Of a DNA stretch of 64,000 nucleotides, positions 18,160-27,581 are shown piece after piece. This DNA comes from Stenotrophomonas rhizophila. Its GTDB lineage: Bacteria; Pseudomonadota; Gammaproteobacteria; Xanthomonadales; Xanthomonadaceae. A program made the position numbers and the translations under genes. Position 1 is the stretch's first letter; each line of letters opens with the position of its first letter. The stretch lies in contig NZ_CP007597.1 of assembly GCF_000661955.1 (NCBI RefSeq), positions 3,691,142 through 3,755,141 on the forward strand, written 5' to 3'. The notes beneath the pieces are model-generated. The model searched no databases, was not told the origin of the DNA, and saw nothing but the letters and a program-made list of their open reading frames with translations.

Positions 18160-18950
18160 ACCGCCACCGGCGCCTTGATCGCCGGGTGCGGGTCGTAACC
18201 GTCGATGCGGATGTCATCGAACTGGAAGCCGAACAGGTCGGTGACCGCCGGGTTCAACCACAGCTGCGGCAGCGCGCGCGGCGTGCGCGACAGCTGCTCG
18301 CGCGCCTGCTCGACGTGGTTGGAATACAGGTGCGCGTCGCCCAGGGTATGCACGAAGTCGCCCACGCCCAACCCGGTGGCCTGCGCCACCATGTGGGTGA
18401 GCAGCGCGTAGCTGGCAATGTTGAACGGCACGCCCAGGAAAATGTCGCCGCTGCGCTGGTACAGCTGGCAGCTGAGCTTGCCGTCCACCACGTAGAACTG
18501 GAACAGGTTGTGGCACGGCATCAACGCCATCTGCGACAGCTCGCCCACGTTCCAGGCGCTGACCACCAGCCGCCGCGAATCAGGGTTGCGCTTGATCTCC
18601 TCCACCAGCCACTGCATCTGGTCGATGCTGCCGCCATCAGCGGTGGCCCAGCTGCGCCACTGCTTGCCGTAGATCGGACCCAGGTCGCCGTTGGCATCGG
18701 CCCACTCGTCCCAGATGCGCACCTGGTTGTCGGTGAGGTAGCCGATGTTGGTGTCGCCCTTCAGGAACCACAGCAGCTCATGGATGATCGACCGCAGGTG
18801 CAGCTTCTTGGTGGTGACCAGCGGAAAGCCGTCGCCCAGGTTGAAGCGCATCTGCCAGCCGAACACGCTGCGCGTGCCGGTGCCGGTGCGGTCGGACTTC
18901 TCGGTGCCGTGGTCCAGCACGTGCTGCAGCAGGTCCAGGTACGGCTTCAT
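18156..18950 (-). CDS. thyA: Thymidylate synthase
   Basis: A 264-residue ThyA making dTMP from dUMP with methylene-tetrahydrofolate. It shows [17 protein letters not shown] near the N-terminus, the catalytic cysteine in [12 protein letters not shown], the dUMP site [15 protein letters not shown], and [14 protein letters not shown]. Length equals E. coli ThyA. It is coupled by ATGA overlaps both to lgt upstream and folA downstream. Confidence 0.97.
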   Translation of the reverse strand: MKPYLDLLQHVLDHGTEKSDRTGTGTRSVFGWQMRFNLGDGFPLVTTKKLHLRSIIHELLWFLKGDTNIGYLTDNQVRIWDEWADANGDLGPIYGKQWRSWATADGGSIDQMQWLVEEIKRNPDSRRLVVSAWNVGELSQMALMPCHNLFQFYVVDGKLSCQLYQRSGDIFLGVPFNIASYALLTHMVAQATGLGVGDFVHTLGDAHLYSNHVEQAREQLSRTPRALPQLWLNPAVTDLFGFQFDDIRIDGYDPHPAIKAPVAV

Positions 18951-19837
18951 GCCTTCGCCCCCGCGGCCTGCACCGGCAGCTGCGGCTGCAGCACCGGGGC
19001 GCGGCGCGACAACGCCAGCAGCACCAGGCCGAAGGCGATCAGCGGCACGCACAGGATCTGGCCCTTGGTCAGCCAGCCGAAGGCGACGTACACGCCGTTG
19101 TCGGGCATGCGCACGAACTCCACTGCGAAGCGGAAGATGCCGTACAGAAGCGCGAACAGGCCGGCGATGACGTAGCGGTGGCGCGGCGTGGCCGACACCG
19201 CCCACAGCACCAGGAACATCACCAGGCCCTCCAGCAGCGCTTCATACAGCTGCGAGGGATGGCGGGCGTATGGGTTGAGCGCGCCGGTGGCGAACTGCTC
19301 CTTCAGCGTGGCCAGGTCCAGCGCGTTCAACGGCGCCGGCAGGCCACTGGGAAACACCACGCCCCAGTTGCCGCCGGTGTACTTGCCCCACAGCTCGGCA
19401 CCGATGAAGTTGCCGACGCGGCCGAAGCCCAGGCCCAACGGAACCAGCGGGGCCACGAAATCCAGGGTATCGAACAGGTGCAGGCGGTGCTTGCGCGACC
19501 ACCACCACGCGGCGAACAGCACGCCCAGCAGGCCGCCGTGGAAACTCATGCCGCCGTCCCACACCTTGAACAGCAGCAGCGGGTTGTGCAGGAAATCGCC
19601 CAGCGCATAGAACAGCATGTAGCCCACGCGCCCGCCCACCACCACGCCGAGCATGGCGTAGAACAGCAGGTCGGAGAAACCGTCGGCATTCACCCCCGGC
19701 AGGCGCCCGGCCGCGATCCGCTTGCGCCCCAGCCACCAGGCGGCGGTGAAGCCGAGCAGGTACATGATGCCGTACCAATGCACTTTGACCGGCCCAAGCG
19801 AGATGGCGATGGGGTCGATGTCGTGGAAATAGATCAT
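18947..19837 (-). CDS. lgt: Phosphatidylglycerol:prolipoprotein diacylglyceryl transferase
   Basis: A 296-residue inner-membrane enzyme that puts diacylglycerol on the lipobox cysteine of prolipoproteins, the first step of lipoprotein maturation. Seven hydrophobic segments are visible. The signature [14 protein letters not shown] near residue 138 contains the conserved Arg, and [12 protein letters not shown] and [12 protein letters not shown] complete the family pattern. It is the first gene of an lgt-thyA-folA operon joined by ATGA overlaps. Confidence 0.95.
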   Translation of the reverse strand: MIYFHDIDPIAISLGPVKVHWYGIMYLLGFTAAWWLGRKRIAAGRLPGVNADGFSDLLFYAMLGVVVGGRVGYMLFYALGDFLHNPLLLFKVWDGGMSFHGGLLGVLFAAWWWSRKHRLHLFDTLDFVAPLVPLGLGFGRVGNFIGAELWGKYTGGNWGVVFPSGLPAPLNALDLATLKEQFATGALNPYARHPSQLYEALLEGLVMFLVLWAVSATPRHRYVIAGLFALLYGIFRFAVEFVRMPDNGVYVAFGWLTKGQILCVPLIAFGLVLLALSRRAPVLQPQLPVQAAGAKA

Positions 19838-19921
19838 GAAGGACGCCTTGCAGGGATGCAGATATTCTAGCGCCGCCCGGGAGCGGCCTCGCGGCGGCCC
19901 CGATCGCGCGATTGCCGGGCT

Positions 19922-20410
19922 TCAGCCCAGAATCTGCGGCGTGTTCGGCAGGCCGTCATCCTGTGACCCCGGAACCGGCGGATAGTGCCCGGCCAGCAGG
20001 TCTGATACCTCCTCGATGGCCAGCAGTACCGCGTCCTGCAACGCACCGTCGCGCAGGCGCTGCTGCATGTGGGCGCAGATCGCCGCCCATTGCGCCTCGC
20101 CCACCTTGCCGCGCAGGCCGCGGTCGGCGACCAGCTCGATGGCGTGGTCGGCCAGCAGCAGGTACACCAGCACGCCGTTGTTGTGTTCGGTATCCCAGGT
20201 GCGCAGCTGCGCGAAGGCATGCTCGGCGCGCTGGCGGGGGCTGACCCGCTGCCACAGCGCCAGCAGTGGCAGGTCCGCCTCCACCGCGAACATGACCTGG
20301 CCACCGTGCCGACGCTCGCCGGCGGTGATCGCGTCGGTGATCGCCTGCAGGCGTCCTGGCGGAAACGCGCGCCGCACCGAGGGGGAAAACACGTGCCGAA
20401 GCCAGCGCAT
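19922..20410 (-). CDS. TPM domain protein
   Basis: A 162-residue protein with one TPM (TLP18.3/Psb32/MOLO-1) domain from about residue 20 to 140: the pattern runs from ITDAITAGERRHGGQVMFAVE through DTEHNNGVLVYLLLADHAIELVADRGL to AVLLAIEEVSDLL. No clear signal peptide is present. Function of the family is not settled. Its start overlaps the stop of the upstream TPM gene, so the two paralogues form an operon with lemA. Confidence 0.82.
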   Translation of the reverse strand: MRWLRHVFSPSVRRAFPPGRLQAITDAITAGERRHGGQVMFAVEADLPLLALWQRVSPRQRAEHAFAQLRTWDTEHNNGVLVYLLLADHAIELVADRGLRGKVGEAQWAAICAHMQQRLRDGALQDAVLLAIEEVSDLLAGHYPPVPGSQDDGLPNTPQILG

Positions 20411-21312
20411 CACCAGCCTCCCGAGGCGCCACCGCCCCCTGAACGTCCACCGCCGCCGCCCCAGCCGCCGCCACCGCCGCCGAAGCCACCACCGCCGCCC
20501 CAACCACCGCCGCCACTGCCCCAGCCTCCGCCACCGCCCCAGCCGCCATTGCGCGCGAACGCGCCGGCCCGGCCCGAGGACAGGCCGACGAACAGGCCGA
20601 TCAGGCCGGCCAAACCACTGGCCAGCCACAACGAGGTGAACAGGAAGGCGACCACCGCCGCGCCGCCGCCGCCCAGCAGCGCGCGCACCGGGCGCGGCAG
20701 CCAGCCGAGGATGGCGCGCAGGAAGCTGCCGACGAAGAAGCCGATCACCAGCGCGAAGGTCCAGCCGCCGCCGTCGGGGTTGGGGCTGGCGCGGTGGGTG
20801 CTGACCGGCGCCGGCAGTGCCTCGCCGTCGATCAGTTTGACCAGCGCGGCGCTGGCATCGGCCAGGCCGCCGGCGTAGTCGTTGGCGCGGAAGCGCGGGG
20901 CCAGGTACTCCTGGATGACGCGGTTGGCGATGGCGTCGGGGATCGCCCCTTCCAGCCCGTAACCGGGTTCGATGCGGACCCGGCGGTCGTCCTTGGCCAC
21001 CACCAGCAGCACGCCGTCGTCCACGCCCTTGCGGCCGATCTGCCACTGCTCGAACACCCGCTGGGTGTACTGCTCGATCGACTCGGGCGCGGTGCTGGGC
21101 ACCATCAGGATCTGCAACTGGCTGCCCTTGCGCTGCTGCAGGGCCAGGGCCTGTGCCTGCAGCGCCTGGACCTGGGCGGCGTCCAGGGTGCCGGTGGTAT
21201 CGACCACCGGCGAGGACAGCGGCGGGATCACCGCGTCGGCCTGGGCAACCGCCGGCCCGGCCAGGCAAAGCCCGGCCAGCACCAGGCCGCGCAGCAGGCG
21301 AAGGAGGTTCAT
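20410..21312 (-). CDS. Exported TPM domain protein with Gly-rich tail (YgcG-like)
   Basis: A 300-residue protein: signal peptide (residues 1-25, ending AVAQA), a periplasmic TPM domain (about 35-155, including SQLQILMVPSTAPESIEQYT and VDDGVLLVVAKDDRRVRIEP), two transmembrane segments (about 180-200 and 215-245), and a C-terminal tail of about 45 residues made almost entirely of Gly with Trp and Ser. This layout is that of YgcG-family proteins, which commonly neighbour lemA. The glycine tail may be an exposed low-complexity segment. Confidence 0.85.
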   Translation of the reverse strand: MNLLRLLRGLVLAGLCLAGPAVAQADAVIPPLSSPVVDTTGTLDAAQVQALQAQALALQQRKGSQLQILMVPSTAPESIEQYTQRVFEQWQIGRKGVDDGVLLVVAKDDRRVRIEPGYGLEGAIPDAIANRVIQEYLAPRFRANDYAGGLADASAALVKLIDGEALPAPVSTHRASPNPDGGGWTFALVIGFFVGSFLRAILGWLPRPVRALLGGGGAAVVAFLFTSLWLASGLAGLIGLFVGLSSGRAGAFARNGGWGGGGGWGSGGGGWGGGGGFGGGGGGWGGGGGRSGGGGASGGW

Positions 21313-21316
21313 CGGG

Positions 21317-21958
21317 TTACTGCGCCGGGGCCTGCTGCGGCTGCGGCGCGGGGGCCGGAGCCGGAGCCGGCGCCTGCGAACCGAACTTGACCGCCGGCGG
21401 CTGGGAGATCTGCGCTTCGTTGTCCACGGTGAAGTTCGGCTTGACCTGGTAGCCGAACAACTTGGCGGTGATCAACTGCGGGAACTGGCGCAGGAAGGTG
21501 TTGTAGTCCTGCACCATCTGGATGTAGCGGCCACGCGCCACGGTGATGCGGTTCTCGGTGCCTTCCAGCTGCGCCTGCAGGTCGCGGAAGCCCTGGTCGG
21601 ACTTGAGGTTCGGGTAGTTTTCGGTGACCACCAGCAGCCGCGACAGCGCGCCGCTCAGTTCGCCCTGGGCCTGCTGGAACTGCTTCAGCGAGTCCGCATC
21701 GTCGGCGTTGACGTTGATCTGGCCCACCCGCGAACGCGCATTGGTCACGTCGGTGAGCACCTGGCGTTCCTGGTTGGCATAGCCTTCCACGGTCTGCACC
21801 AGGTTGGGAATCAGGTCGGCGCGGCGCTTGTACTGGTTGAGCACTTCGGCCCAACCGGCCTTGACCTGCTCATCCTTCTGCTGGATGGCGTTGTAGCCGC
21901 AACCGGACAACAGGGCGGCCAGCACGGCCAACAGCAACAGGCGGGAGAACGATCGCAT
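21317..21958 (-). CDS. lemA: LemA family lipoprotein
   Basis: A 213-residue LemA protein. A lipobox LLSGC (Cys20) predicts lipid anchoring. The helical LemA core shows VKAGWAEVLNQYKRRADLIP, NLVQTVEGYANQE, and VTENYPNLKSDQGFRDLQAQ, with NTFLRQFPQLITAKLFGY at the end. The C-terminus is a Pro/Ala/Gln tail. It is first of a three-gene lemA-TPM-TPM operon. The molecular function of LemA is not established. Confidence 0.9.
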   Translation of the reverse strand: MRSFSRLLLLAVLAALLSGCGYNAIQQKDEQVKAGWAEVLNQYKRRADLIPNLVQTVEGYANQERQVLTDVTNARSRVGQINVNADDADSLKQFQQAQGELSGALSRLLVVTENYPNLKSDQGFRDLQAQLEGTENRITVARGRYIQMVQDYNTFLRQFPQLITAKLFGYQVKPNFTVDNEAQISQPPAVKFGSQAPAPAPAPAPQPQQAPAQ

Positions 21959-22044
21959 GGCCGGCTCCGGATCTCGATGAACGGGACCCGGAGCATGCCA
22001 CGTTTGCGGTAAAGCCGATGTGGGTAACGGCGGTTGGTCGGTAT

Positions 22045-22800
22045 CTACCAGTTGCCGGCGCCCGGCACGTTATGGGCCACGGCACGGCGGCGCATCAACA
22101 GGTTCAGCCATTCGACCAGCACCGAGAAGCCCATCGCCGCGTAGATGTAGGGCTTGGGCACGTGCACGCCCAGACCGTCCAGGATCAGCACCGCACCGAT
22201 CAGCAGGATGAAGGCCAGGGCCAGCATCTTCACGGTCGGGTTGGCGTCGATGAAGCGGCCCAGCGGGTTGGCCGCCAGCAGCATGACCGCCACCGACAGC
22301 AGGATCGCGGCCACCATCACCGGCACGTGGTCGGCGATGCCGACGGCGGTGATGACCGAGTCCAGCGAGAACACGATGTCGATCACCGCGATCTGCGCGA
22401 TGACCATGCCGAACACGGCCGAGGCCTTGGTGGTGGTGGGGTCTTCGTCTTCGCCGCCGGTGATCAGCTCGCGGATTTCCATGCCGCCCTTGATGATCAG
22501 GAACAGGCCGCCGAGGATCAGCACCAGGTCGCGGATGGAGATGCCGATACCGGCCACGGTGAACAGGTTGGCTTCCATGTGCGCCAGGTAGGCCAGCGAC
22601 ACCAGCAGCAGGATGCGGGTGATGCAGGCCACCGCGATGCCGAGCTTGCGCGCGAACGGACGGCGCGACTCGGGCAGCTTGCTCACGGCGATGGAGATGA
22701 AGACCAGGTTGTCGATGCCGAGCACGATTTCCAGGGCGCTCAGCGTGAACAGGGTCAACCAGACGTTGGGGTCGGACAGCAACTCAAGAAACATGGACAT
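22045..22800 (-). CDS. TerC family integral membrane protein
   Basis: A 251-residue TerC/YoaE-like protein with about seven membrane helices. The family signature ALEIVLGIDNLVFISI near residue 22 and IDIVFSLDSVITAVG near residue 138 contain the paired acidic residues in membrane segments thought to bind metal ions. A charged cytoplasmic loop (GGEDEDPTTTK) splits the halves. Related proteins export manganese; that specificity is an inference here. Confidence 0.88.
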   Translation of the reverse strand: MSMFLELLSDPNVWLTLFTLSALEIVLGIDNLVFISIAVSKLPESRRPFARKLGIAVACITRILLLVSLAYLAHMEANLFTVAGIGISIRDLVLILGGLFLIIKGGMEIRELITGGEDEDPTTTKASAVFGMVIAQIAVIDIVFSLDSVITAVGIADHVPVMVAAILLSVAVMLLAANPLGRFIDANPTVKMLALAFILLIGAVLILDGLGVHVPKPYIYAAMGFSVLVEWLNLLMRRRAVAHNVPGAGNW

Positions 22801-22836
22801 GGATCCTTACAAGGGGGAATGCGCCGTGGGGGCAGC

Positions 22837-23235
22837 TCAGAAGAAGCGGGGCAGCAGGACCAGGCCCCAGCACAGCAGTACGTTCATCATCAGCACGAAC
22901 ACGGCCGCCGAGCCCATGTCCTTGGCGCGCCCGGCCAGTTCGTGGAATTCGGCGCCGTAGCGTTCGATCACCGCTTCGATGGCCGAGTTGGCCAGTTCCA
23001 TGGACAGCACCAGCAGCATCGAGCCGATCATCAGCGCGCGCTCCACCGGGGTCTGGCCCAGCCACAGGGCCAGCGGGGCCAGCACCACCAGCAGGTAGAC
23101 CTCCAGGCGGAACGAGGACTCGTGCAGCCAGGCGGCCCGCAGACCCTGCCAGGACCACACCGCCGCCTTGAAGATGCGCCGGGGGCCGCGCGGCATGTGC
23201 CCGATTTCGTCAGCCACGGGGGCACGCTCCATCAC
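22837..23235 (-). CDS. dgkA: Diacylglycerol kinase
   Basis: A 132-residue trimeric membrane kinase that recycles diacylglycerol to phosphatidic acid. Three transmembrane helices follow an amphipathic N-terminus. The active-site motif ELANSAIEAVIERYG near residue 80 and KDMGSAAVFV are intact. It lies 36 bases upstream of the terC-like gene on the same strand. Confidence 0.92.
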   Translation of the reverse strand: MMERAPVADEIGHMPRGPRRIFKAAVWSWQGLRAAWLHESSFRLEVYLLVVLAPLALWLGQTPVERALMIGSMLLVLSMELANSAIEAVIERYGAEFHELAGRAKDMGSAAVFVLMMNVLLCWGLVLLPRFF

Positions 23236-23504
23236 GCAGGGCGGGCCGGGACACGGGGAACAGCGCGCAGCAAGGGGTCATGGGCAGGGCTGAATGGGCA
23301 GGCAATCCGTCATTTTGCCACAAGCCTGTCGCACCTTCGTCGGAGGCGGCCGGGGCCGGGGCGTGCTAGTGACGGGCCCGGCGCCGGCAACGCGTGGCGC
23401 ACAGCCCCGCCACGGCGGGTAAAGCGGTGCCGGTCACCAGCTTCTATGATGGGGTTTCAACCGAACCGGGCGCTCGATGGGGCGCCATGCCGAGGAGTCT
23501 GCCG

Positions 23505-24209
23505 ATGCGTTACCGCTGCACCCGCCCCCTGTTGCTCGCCCTGGCGCTTGGCGCCGCCCTGCCCGCGTTTGCCCTGTCCCCGGCCAAGCCGCCGCAGGTG
23601 CCGGCGCAGGTGTCCAACGTGGCCTGGGCCCAGGACATGGCCGCTTTCGCCAAGGCAGACGCCACCACCCCGCCGCCGCGCGGGGGCATCGAGTTCATCG
23701 GCAGCAGTTCGATCCGGATGTGGGACACCCTGGCCGCCGACTTCCCGGGCCAGCCGGTGTTCAACCGCGGCTTCGGCGGTTCGGAAGTGCGCGACAGCAC
23801 GTGGTACGCCGGGCAGGTGGTGGTGCCGTACGCGCCGTGCAAGGTGTTCTTCTACGCCGGCGACAACGACCTCAACAGCGGCCGCAGCGCGGTGCAGGTG
23901 CGCGACGATGTGCTGGCCTTCGTGCAGCGGGTGCACCGCGATCTGCCGAAGACGACGGTGGAGTACATCTCGATCAAGCCGAGCCCGTCGCGGGCGAACC
24001 TGTTGCCGGCGATCATCGAGGCCAACGCGATGATCAAGGCGGCGCTGGCCAAGCTGCCGAACACGGGCTACACCGACATCTACACGCCGATGCTGGGCAG
24101 GGATGGGCAGCCGCGCGCGGCGTTGTTCCGCGAGGACATGCTGCACATGACGCCGGACGGGTATGCGATCTGGCGGGCGGCGTTGGCGCCTAAGGTGTCA
24201 TGCGATTGA
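23505..24209 (+). CDS. Exported SGNH/GDSL-type hydrolase
   Basis: A 234-residue protein with a signal peptide (residues 1-26, ending PAFA). SGNH blocks are visible: IEFIGSSSIRMW (block I, Ser as nucleophile, with GSS in place of GDS), NRGFGGSEV (block II Gly), YAGDNDLNSG (block III, GDND), and MLHMTPDGYAIW (block V with Asp/His order altered as in this subgroup). The substrate is unknown; esterase or acyl hydrolase in the periplasm is likely. GAGGAG lies seven bases before the ATG. Confidence 0.82.
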   Translation: MRYRCTRPLLLALALGAALPAFALSPAKPPQVPAQVSNVAWAQDMAAFAKADATTPPPRGGIEFIGSSSIRMWDTLAADFPGQPVFNRGFGGSEVRDSTWYAGQVVVPYAPCKVFFYAGDNDLNSGRSAVQVRDDVLAFVQRVHRDLPKTTVEYISIKPSPSRANLLPAIIEANAMIKAALAKLPNTGYTDIYTPMLGRDGQPRAALFREDMLHMTPDGYAIWRAALAPKVSCD

Positions 24210-24241
24210 AGCAACGGCTGAAGCCGGTTTGCTGAGGGGTG

Positions 24242-24354
24242 GCCGGGGTGGGTGAGGTGGCGGGACACGCCGTAAATCCATCCCTGGAGGCTCGTGGGCG
24301 CCATCCATGGCGCCCAACGGTCCCGCCACCTCACCCACCCCGACCCTCGACAGT
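24242..24354. repeat. Long inverted repeat with internal palindrome
   Basis: GGTGGGTGAGGTGGCGGGA near 24248 and its reverse complement near 24331 form arms of about 24 bases around a 60-base loop. The loop itself contains the palindrome GGGCGCCATCCATGGCGCCC. The structure stands between the GDSL gene and a kinase gene and has no ORF of its own. Confidence 0.7.
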
Positions 24355-24385
24355 AGGTCGGCGCGTTTGGGAAAAGAGGAAGAGC

Positions 24386-24621
24386 GTGCCGACCAACGGT
24401 CGGCACCTACCACGGCGGGTGTGCGTTGTCGGAGGCAATCCGCGAACGCGTTTGCTGGGAACCATCCGGAAACACACCCGGTAGAGCGGACCGTTGGTCC
24501 GCTGCCTGGATCGGTAGAGCGGACCGTTGGTCCGCTGGCCGCGCGCGGCGCGGCAATGATCAACACGCGAAAAAGACACCCTCTGAACAACACCGGTAGA
24601 GCCGAGCCATGCTCGGCTGCT
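24386..24621. repeat. Four GTAG palindromes
   Basis: 24386-24411 (GTGCCGACCAACGGTCGGCAC then CTAC), 24481-24505 and 24514-24538 (two near-identical GTAGAGCGGACCGTTGGTCC units in tandem) and 24596-24621 (GTAGAGCCGAGCCATGCTCGG). Together with the preceding inverted repeat they fill the 481-base gap 24210-24690, in which I see no gene. Confidence 0.8.
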
Positions 24622-24690
24622 TCTGCCCTCCCCACCCGGCCCGACCCACACGCAGAAAAACAGAACCAGCAGCCGTTGCCCTGAAACTCC

Positions 24691-25962
24691 CTACCGGTAC
24701 AAAACAGCCGCCTGCGTGCCCTGCCCCAACTCGCTGTCCAGACGCACCTCCCACCCGAACCGGTCGCACAACCGCCGCACGATCGACAGCCCCAGCCCCG
24801 TGCCCTGCGGCCGCGTCGGCTCGGCCCGGTAGAACGGCTCGAACGCCCGTCCCAACGCCTCGGCCGACATCCCGATCCCGGTGTCGCGCACCACCACCCG
24901 ATCGTCCAGCACATCCACATCGATGCGCCCCTCGTCGGTGTAACTGCAGGCGTTGCGCAACAGGTTGCTCACCACCACCTGCAGCACCCGCGGCGGTGCG
25001 TGCAGCTGCACCGGGCCTGCACTGTGCAGGAAAATCTCCACCGGTCGACCCGCCATCAGCTCGCGCGCGTTGTCCACCTCGTAGCGCACGATCTCGTTGA
25101 CATCGAACAGCTCCACCTGCGGCTCCACGTCCGCCTCGCGGGCCAGGATCAGGAAGGCGTCGATCACCGCCTCCATGTCGCGGCCTGCCCGCTGGATGCG
25201 GTTGAGTCCGCGGCGCAGGCGCGGCGTCAGCTCCTGGTCACCCAGGGCGATATCGCTGGCGACCCGGATCACGGTCAACGGCGTGCGCAGCTCATGGCTC
25301 GCATCGCGGGTGAAGTTGCGCTCGCGTGCCACATGCGCGGTGACCCGCGTGGCCAGCGAATGCAGGGCCGCTGCCAGCTGGCGCGTTTCGCCCTGCATGT
25401 CCGCCGGCAACTTGTCCGGTGCCAGATCGGCCGCTTCGGGATGCCCCGGGTCCCAGCGCGACACCCGCCGCGCCAGCCAGTTCACCGGCGACACCAGGCG
25501 CTTGGACGCCCGATAGGTCACCCACGAGGCGCCATACACCGCCAGCAACGTCAGCAGCACCGGCACGATGCCGAACCAGAACGCCAGCATCTCCGCGCGC
25601 GAGCGCAGGAACACCAGGTACAGCCGCCCTTCCGGGCGCGCGTCCACCAGCACCAGCTGGTCGTCTGCTTTCAGTTCGTGGAAGCCCGGCGGCAGCGCGC
25701 GCAGGTTGGCCGGCAGGCTCAACGGCGAACGCCCGGTTTCGAGCAGGTAGCCGCGGATGTTCTGCGTGTTCGGCGGCGGCTGCATCGGCGAGGCGTCGTA
25801 GAGCTGCCAGTAGTACGTCGCCTCCTCCTTCAGCGCGCTGCTGACCAGGCTGTGCTTGATCACCAGCGACACCAGCCATGCGCCCAGCAGGATGCCCAGG
25901 CTGGCCAGCACGGCTTGAAGAATGAAGACGATGCGTATCTTGCGCGGCAGACCGTGCGGCAT
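24691..25962 (-). CDS. Sensor histidine kinase
   Basis: A 423-residue inner-membrane kinase. Transmembrane helices at about 10-35 and 125-148 bracket a periplasmic sensor domain of about 90 residues. A HAMP-like linker follows, then the dimerisation domain with the phospho-acceptor His223 in RDASHELRTPLTVIR, and the ATPase domain with NLLRNACSYTDEG (N box), DTGIGM (G1) and GTGLGLSIV (G2). It pairs with the response regulator upstream. The signal sensed is unknown. Confidence 0.92.
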   Translation of the reverse strand: MPHGLPRKIRIVFILQAVLASLGILLGAWLVSLVIKHSLVSSALKEEATYYWQLYDASPMQPPPNTQNIRGYLLETGRSPLSLPANLRALPPGFHELKADDQLVLVDARPEGRLYLVFLRSRAEMLAFWFGIVPVLLTLLAVYGASWVTYRASKRLVSPVNWLARRVSRWDPGHPEAADLAPDKLPADMQGETRQLAAALHSLATRVTAHVARERNFTRDASHELRTPLTVIRVASDIALGDQELTPRLRRGLNRIQRAGRDMEAVIDAFLILAREADVEPQVELFDVNEIVRYEVDNARELMAGRPVEIFLHSAGPVQLHAPPRVLQVVVSNLLRNACSYTDEGRIDVDVLDDRVVVRDTGIGMSAEALGRAFEPFYRAEPTRPQGTGLGLSIVRRLCDRFGWEVRLDSELGQGTQAAVLYR

Positions 25963-26029
25963 TACGGGGTCCAGGGCGGTTCGCCGCGATTATAGGGAAG
26001 CGCGCCGTGATTCCGTCGTGCAAGAAACG

Positions 26030-26084
26030 ACAACGACCCGCAAACACGCGGGTCGTTGTCTCGATCGGGGCCGTTCACGGCCCC
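26030..26084 (-). promoter_or_regulatory. Two stem-loops between response regulator and kinase genes
   Basis: A perfect 11-bp stem (ACAACGACCCG with CGGGTCGTTGT, 26030-26059) and a 7-bp stem (GGGGCCG with CGGCCCC, 26067-26084) lie between the regulator stop and kinase start. On the minus strand the larger hairpin is followed by a partial T-rich run. It may reduce read-through from regulator to kinase. Confidence 0.5.
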
Positions 26085-26115
26085 TCCGGTCATGCGCCAG
26101 CCACTGCGATGTGCA

Positions 26116-26829
26116 TCAGCTCATCGGCTGGGCGATGTCGGCGATGCGGTAACCCGCGCTCTGCACGGTGTGCAGCAGGGGGCGGTCGAACGGCTTGTCG
26201 ATGATCTTGCGCAGGTTGTACAGATGGCTGCGCAGGGTGTCCGAGTCCGGCAGGCCATTGCCCCAGATCTCGCGCTCGATTTCCTGGCGGGTCACCACGC
26301 GGGGCGATTCGCGCATCAGGATGGTCAACAGGCGCAGACCGATCGGCGACAGCTGCAGTTCGGTGCCCGCGCGGGTGGCCCGCATGCTCACCGGATCCAG
26401 CACCAGGTCGGCCACCTTGAGCACTTCCGAGCCCACCTGGCGACGTTCGCGACGGATCAGGGCACGCAGGCGTGCCTCCAGTTCCTGGATCGCGAACGGC
26501 TTGGTCAGGTAATCGTCGGCGCCAAAGCCCAGGCCAGTCAGCTTGTCGTCCAGCGTATCGCGCGCGGTCAGCATCAGCACCGGGGTCGACTTGCGGGCGT
26601 CGTTGCGCAGCCGGCGGCAGACTTCAATGCCGTCCAGGCGCGGCAGCATCAGGTCCAGCACCACCACGTCATAACTGTTCTCCGCCGCAAGGCGATAGCC
26701 GTCCAGCCCGTCCTGGGCATAGTCGACTTCGAACCCGCGGCCTTCCAGATACTCACCGATCATCTCGGAAATATTGCGGTTGTCCTCGACCACCAGCACC
26801 AGGCCGGAGGTCTCCTTTGTCTGACGCAT
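26116..26829 (-). CDS. OmpR-family response regulator
   Basis: A 237-residue regulator. The receiver domain has the acidic pair VEDN, phospho-acceptor Asp59 in VVVLDLMLPRLDG, Thr in MLTARD, and Lys in YLTKPF. The C-terminal winged-helix DNA-binding domain ends in DTLRSHLYNLRKIIDKP and HTVQSAGYRI. The inner ATG giving MRQTKETS is chosen because AGAGGGA lies six bases upstream; an ATG 11 codons earlier has no ribosome site. It forms an operon with the kinase, with hairpins between them. Confidence 0.92.
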   Translation of the reverse strand: MRQTKETSGLVLVVEDNRNISEMIGEYLEGRGFEVDYAQDGLDGYRLAAENSYDVVVLDLMLPRLDGIEVCRRLRNDARKSTPVLMLTARDTLDDKLTGLGFGADDYLTKPFAIQELEARLRALIRRERRQVGSEVLKVADLVLDPVSMRATRAGTELQLSPIGLRLLTILMRESPRVVTRQEIEREIWGNGLPDSDTLRSHLYNLRKIIDKPFDRPLLHTVQSAGYRIADIAQPMS

Positions 26830-26918
26830 GGGATTCCCTCTTTCTTCAGCTTTGTGAAACATGCCGCATCGGCAGTGGAGGCGGTGTGAAGTCGCTCACA
26901 CCGGAATCGAAATCGTTG

Positions 26919-27569
26919 TCAGAGCAGGGGTTTGAGGTGCGGCCAGACGTTGTCCAGCACCCGCGGCTGGGCCGCGGCGGTGGGATGCAGGCCGTCGGCC
27001 TGCATCAGCCCCGGCTGCAGCGCCACCCCGTCCAGCAGGAACGGCAGCAGCGGCACCTTGTACTGGCTGGCCAGCCCGGCATACACGTCCTTGAGGCGCT
27101 GGCGGTAGGCCGGGCCGTAGTTGGGCGGCACATCGATGCCCAGCAGCAGCACCTTCGCGCCAGCCGTCTGGCTGGCCACGATCATCTTCTCCAGGTTGCC
27201 GCGCAGCTGCACCGGGGTGAGCCCGCGCAGCGCGTCGTTGCCCCCCAGCTCGATCACCACCACCGCCGGGCGGTGCTTGGCCAGCAGGCCCGGCAGGCGG
27301 GTGAGCGCGCCGGCGGTGGTCTCGCCGCTGATGCTGGCGTTGATGATCGCCGGGGCCGGCTTCACCTGTTGTTTGACCCGCTGCTGAAGCAGGTTCACCC
27401 AGCCCGATTCGGCCGGGATATTGTGGGCAGCACTGAGGCTGTCGCCGACCACCAGCACCGCGTTGGCCGGGGCGGCACCTTTGGCACACGCCAGCAACGG
27501 CGCCAGCAGCAATGCTGCCAGCATCCAGACCATCAGGGCCGCGCGGCCCTTCCACATCGCTCGGTACAT
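26919..27569 (-). CDS. tesA: Periplasmic acyl-CoA thioesterase/arylesterase TesA
   Basis: A 216-residue SGNH hydrolase with signal peptide (to about residue 30). Blocks: VVGDSLSAAHNIP (nucleophile Ser), INASISGETTAGAL, IELGGNDALRG, and ADGLHPTAAAQ (Asp/His of the triad). E. coli TesA has thioesterase, lysophospholipase and protease I activities. The divergent ybbA-ybbP neighbours match the E. coli tesA locus, supporting the name. GAGGA is seven bases before the ATG, inside the spacer shared with ybbA. Confidence 0.9.
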   Translation of the reverse strand: MYRAMWKGRAALMVWMLAALLLAPLLACAKGAAPANAVLVVGDSLSAAHNIPAESGWVNLLQQRVKQQVKPAPAIINASISGETTAGALTRLPGLLAKHRPAVVVIELGGNDALRGLTPVQLRGNLEKMIVASQTAGAKVLLLGIDVPPNYGPAYRQRLKDVYAGLASQYKVPLLPFLLDGVALQPGLMQADGLHPTAAAQPRVLDNVWPHLKPLL

Positions 27570-27581
27570 TGGAGAATCCTC

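Noticed and set aside
22018..24033. A long plus-strand frame spanning terC, dgkA and part of the GDSL gene
   Set aside because: It crosses three supported genes and an intergenic gap, with His/Gln-rich nonsense translation.
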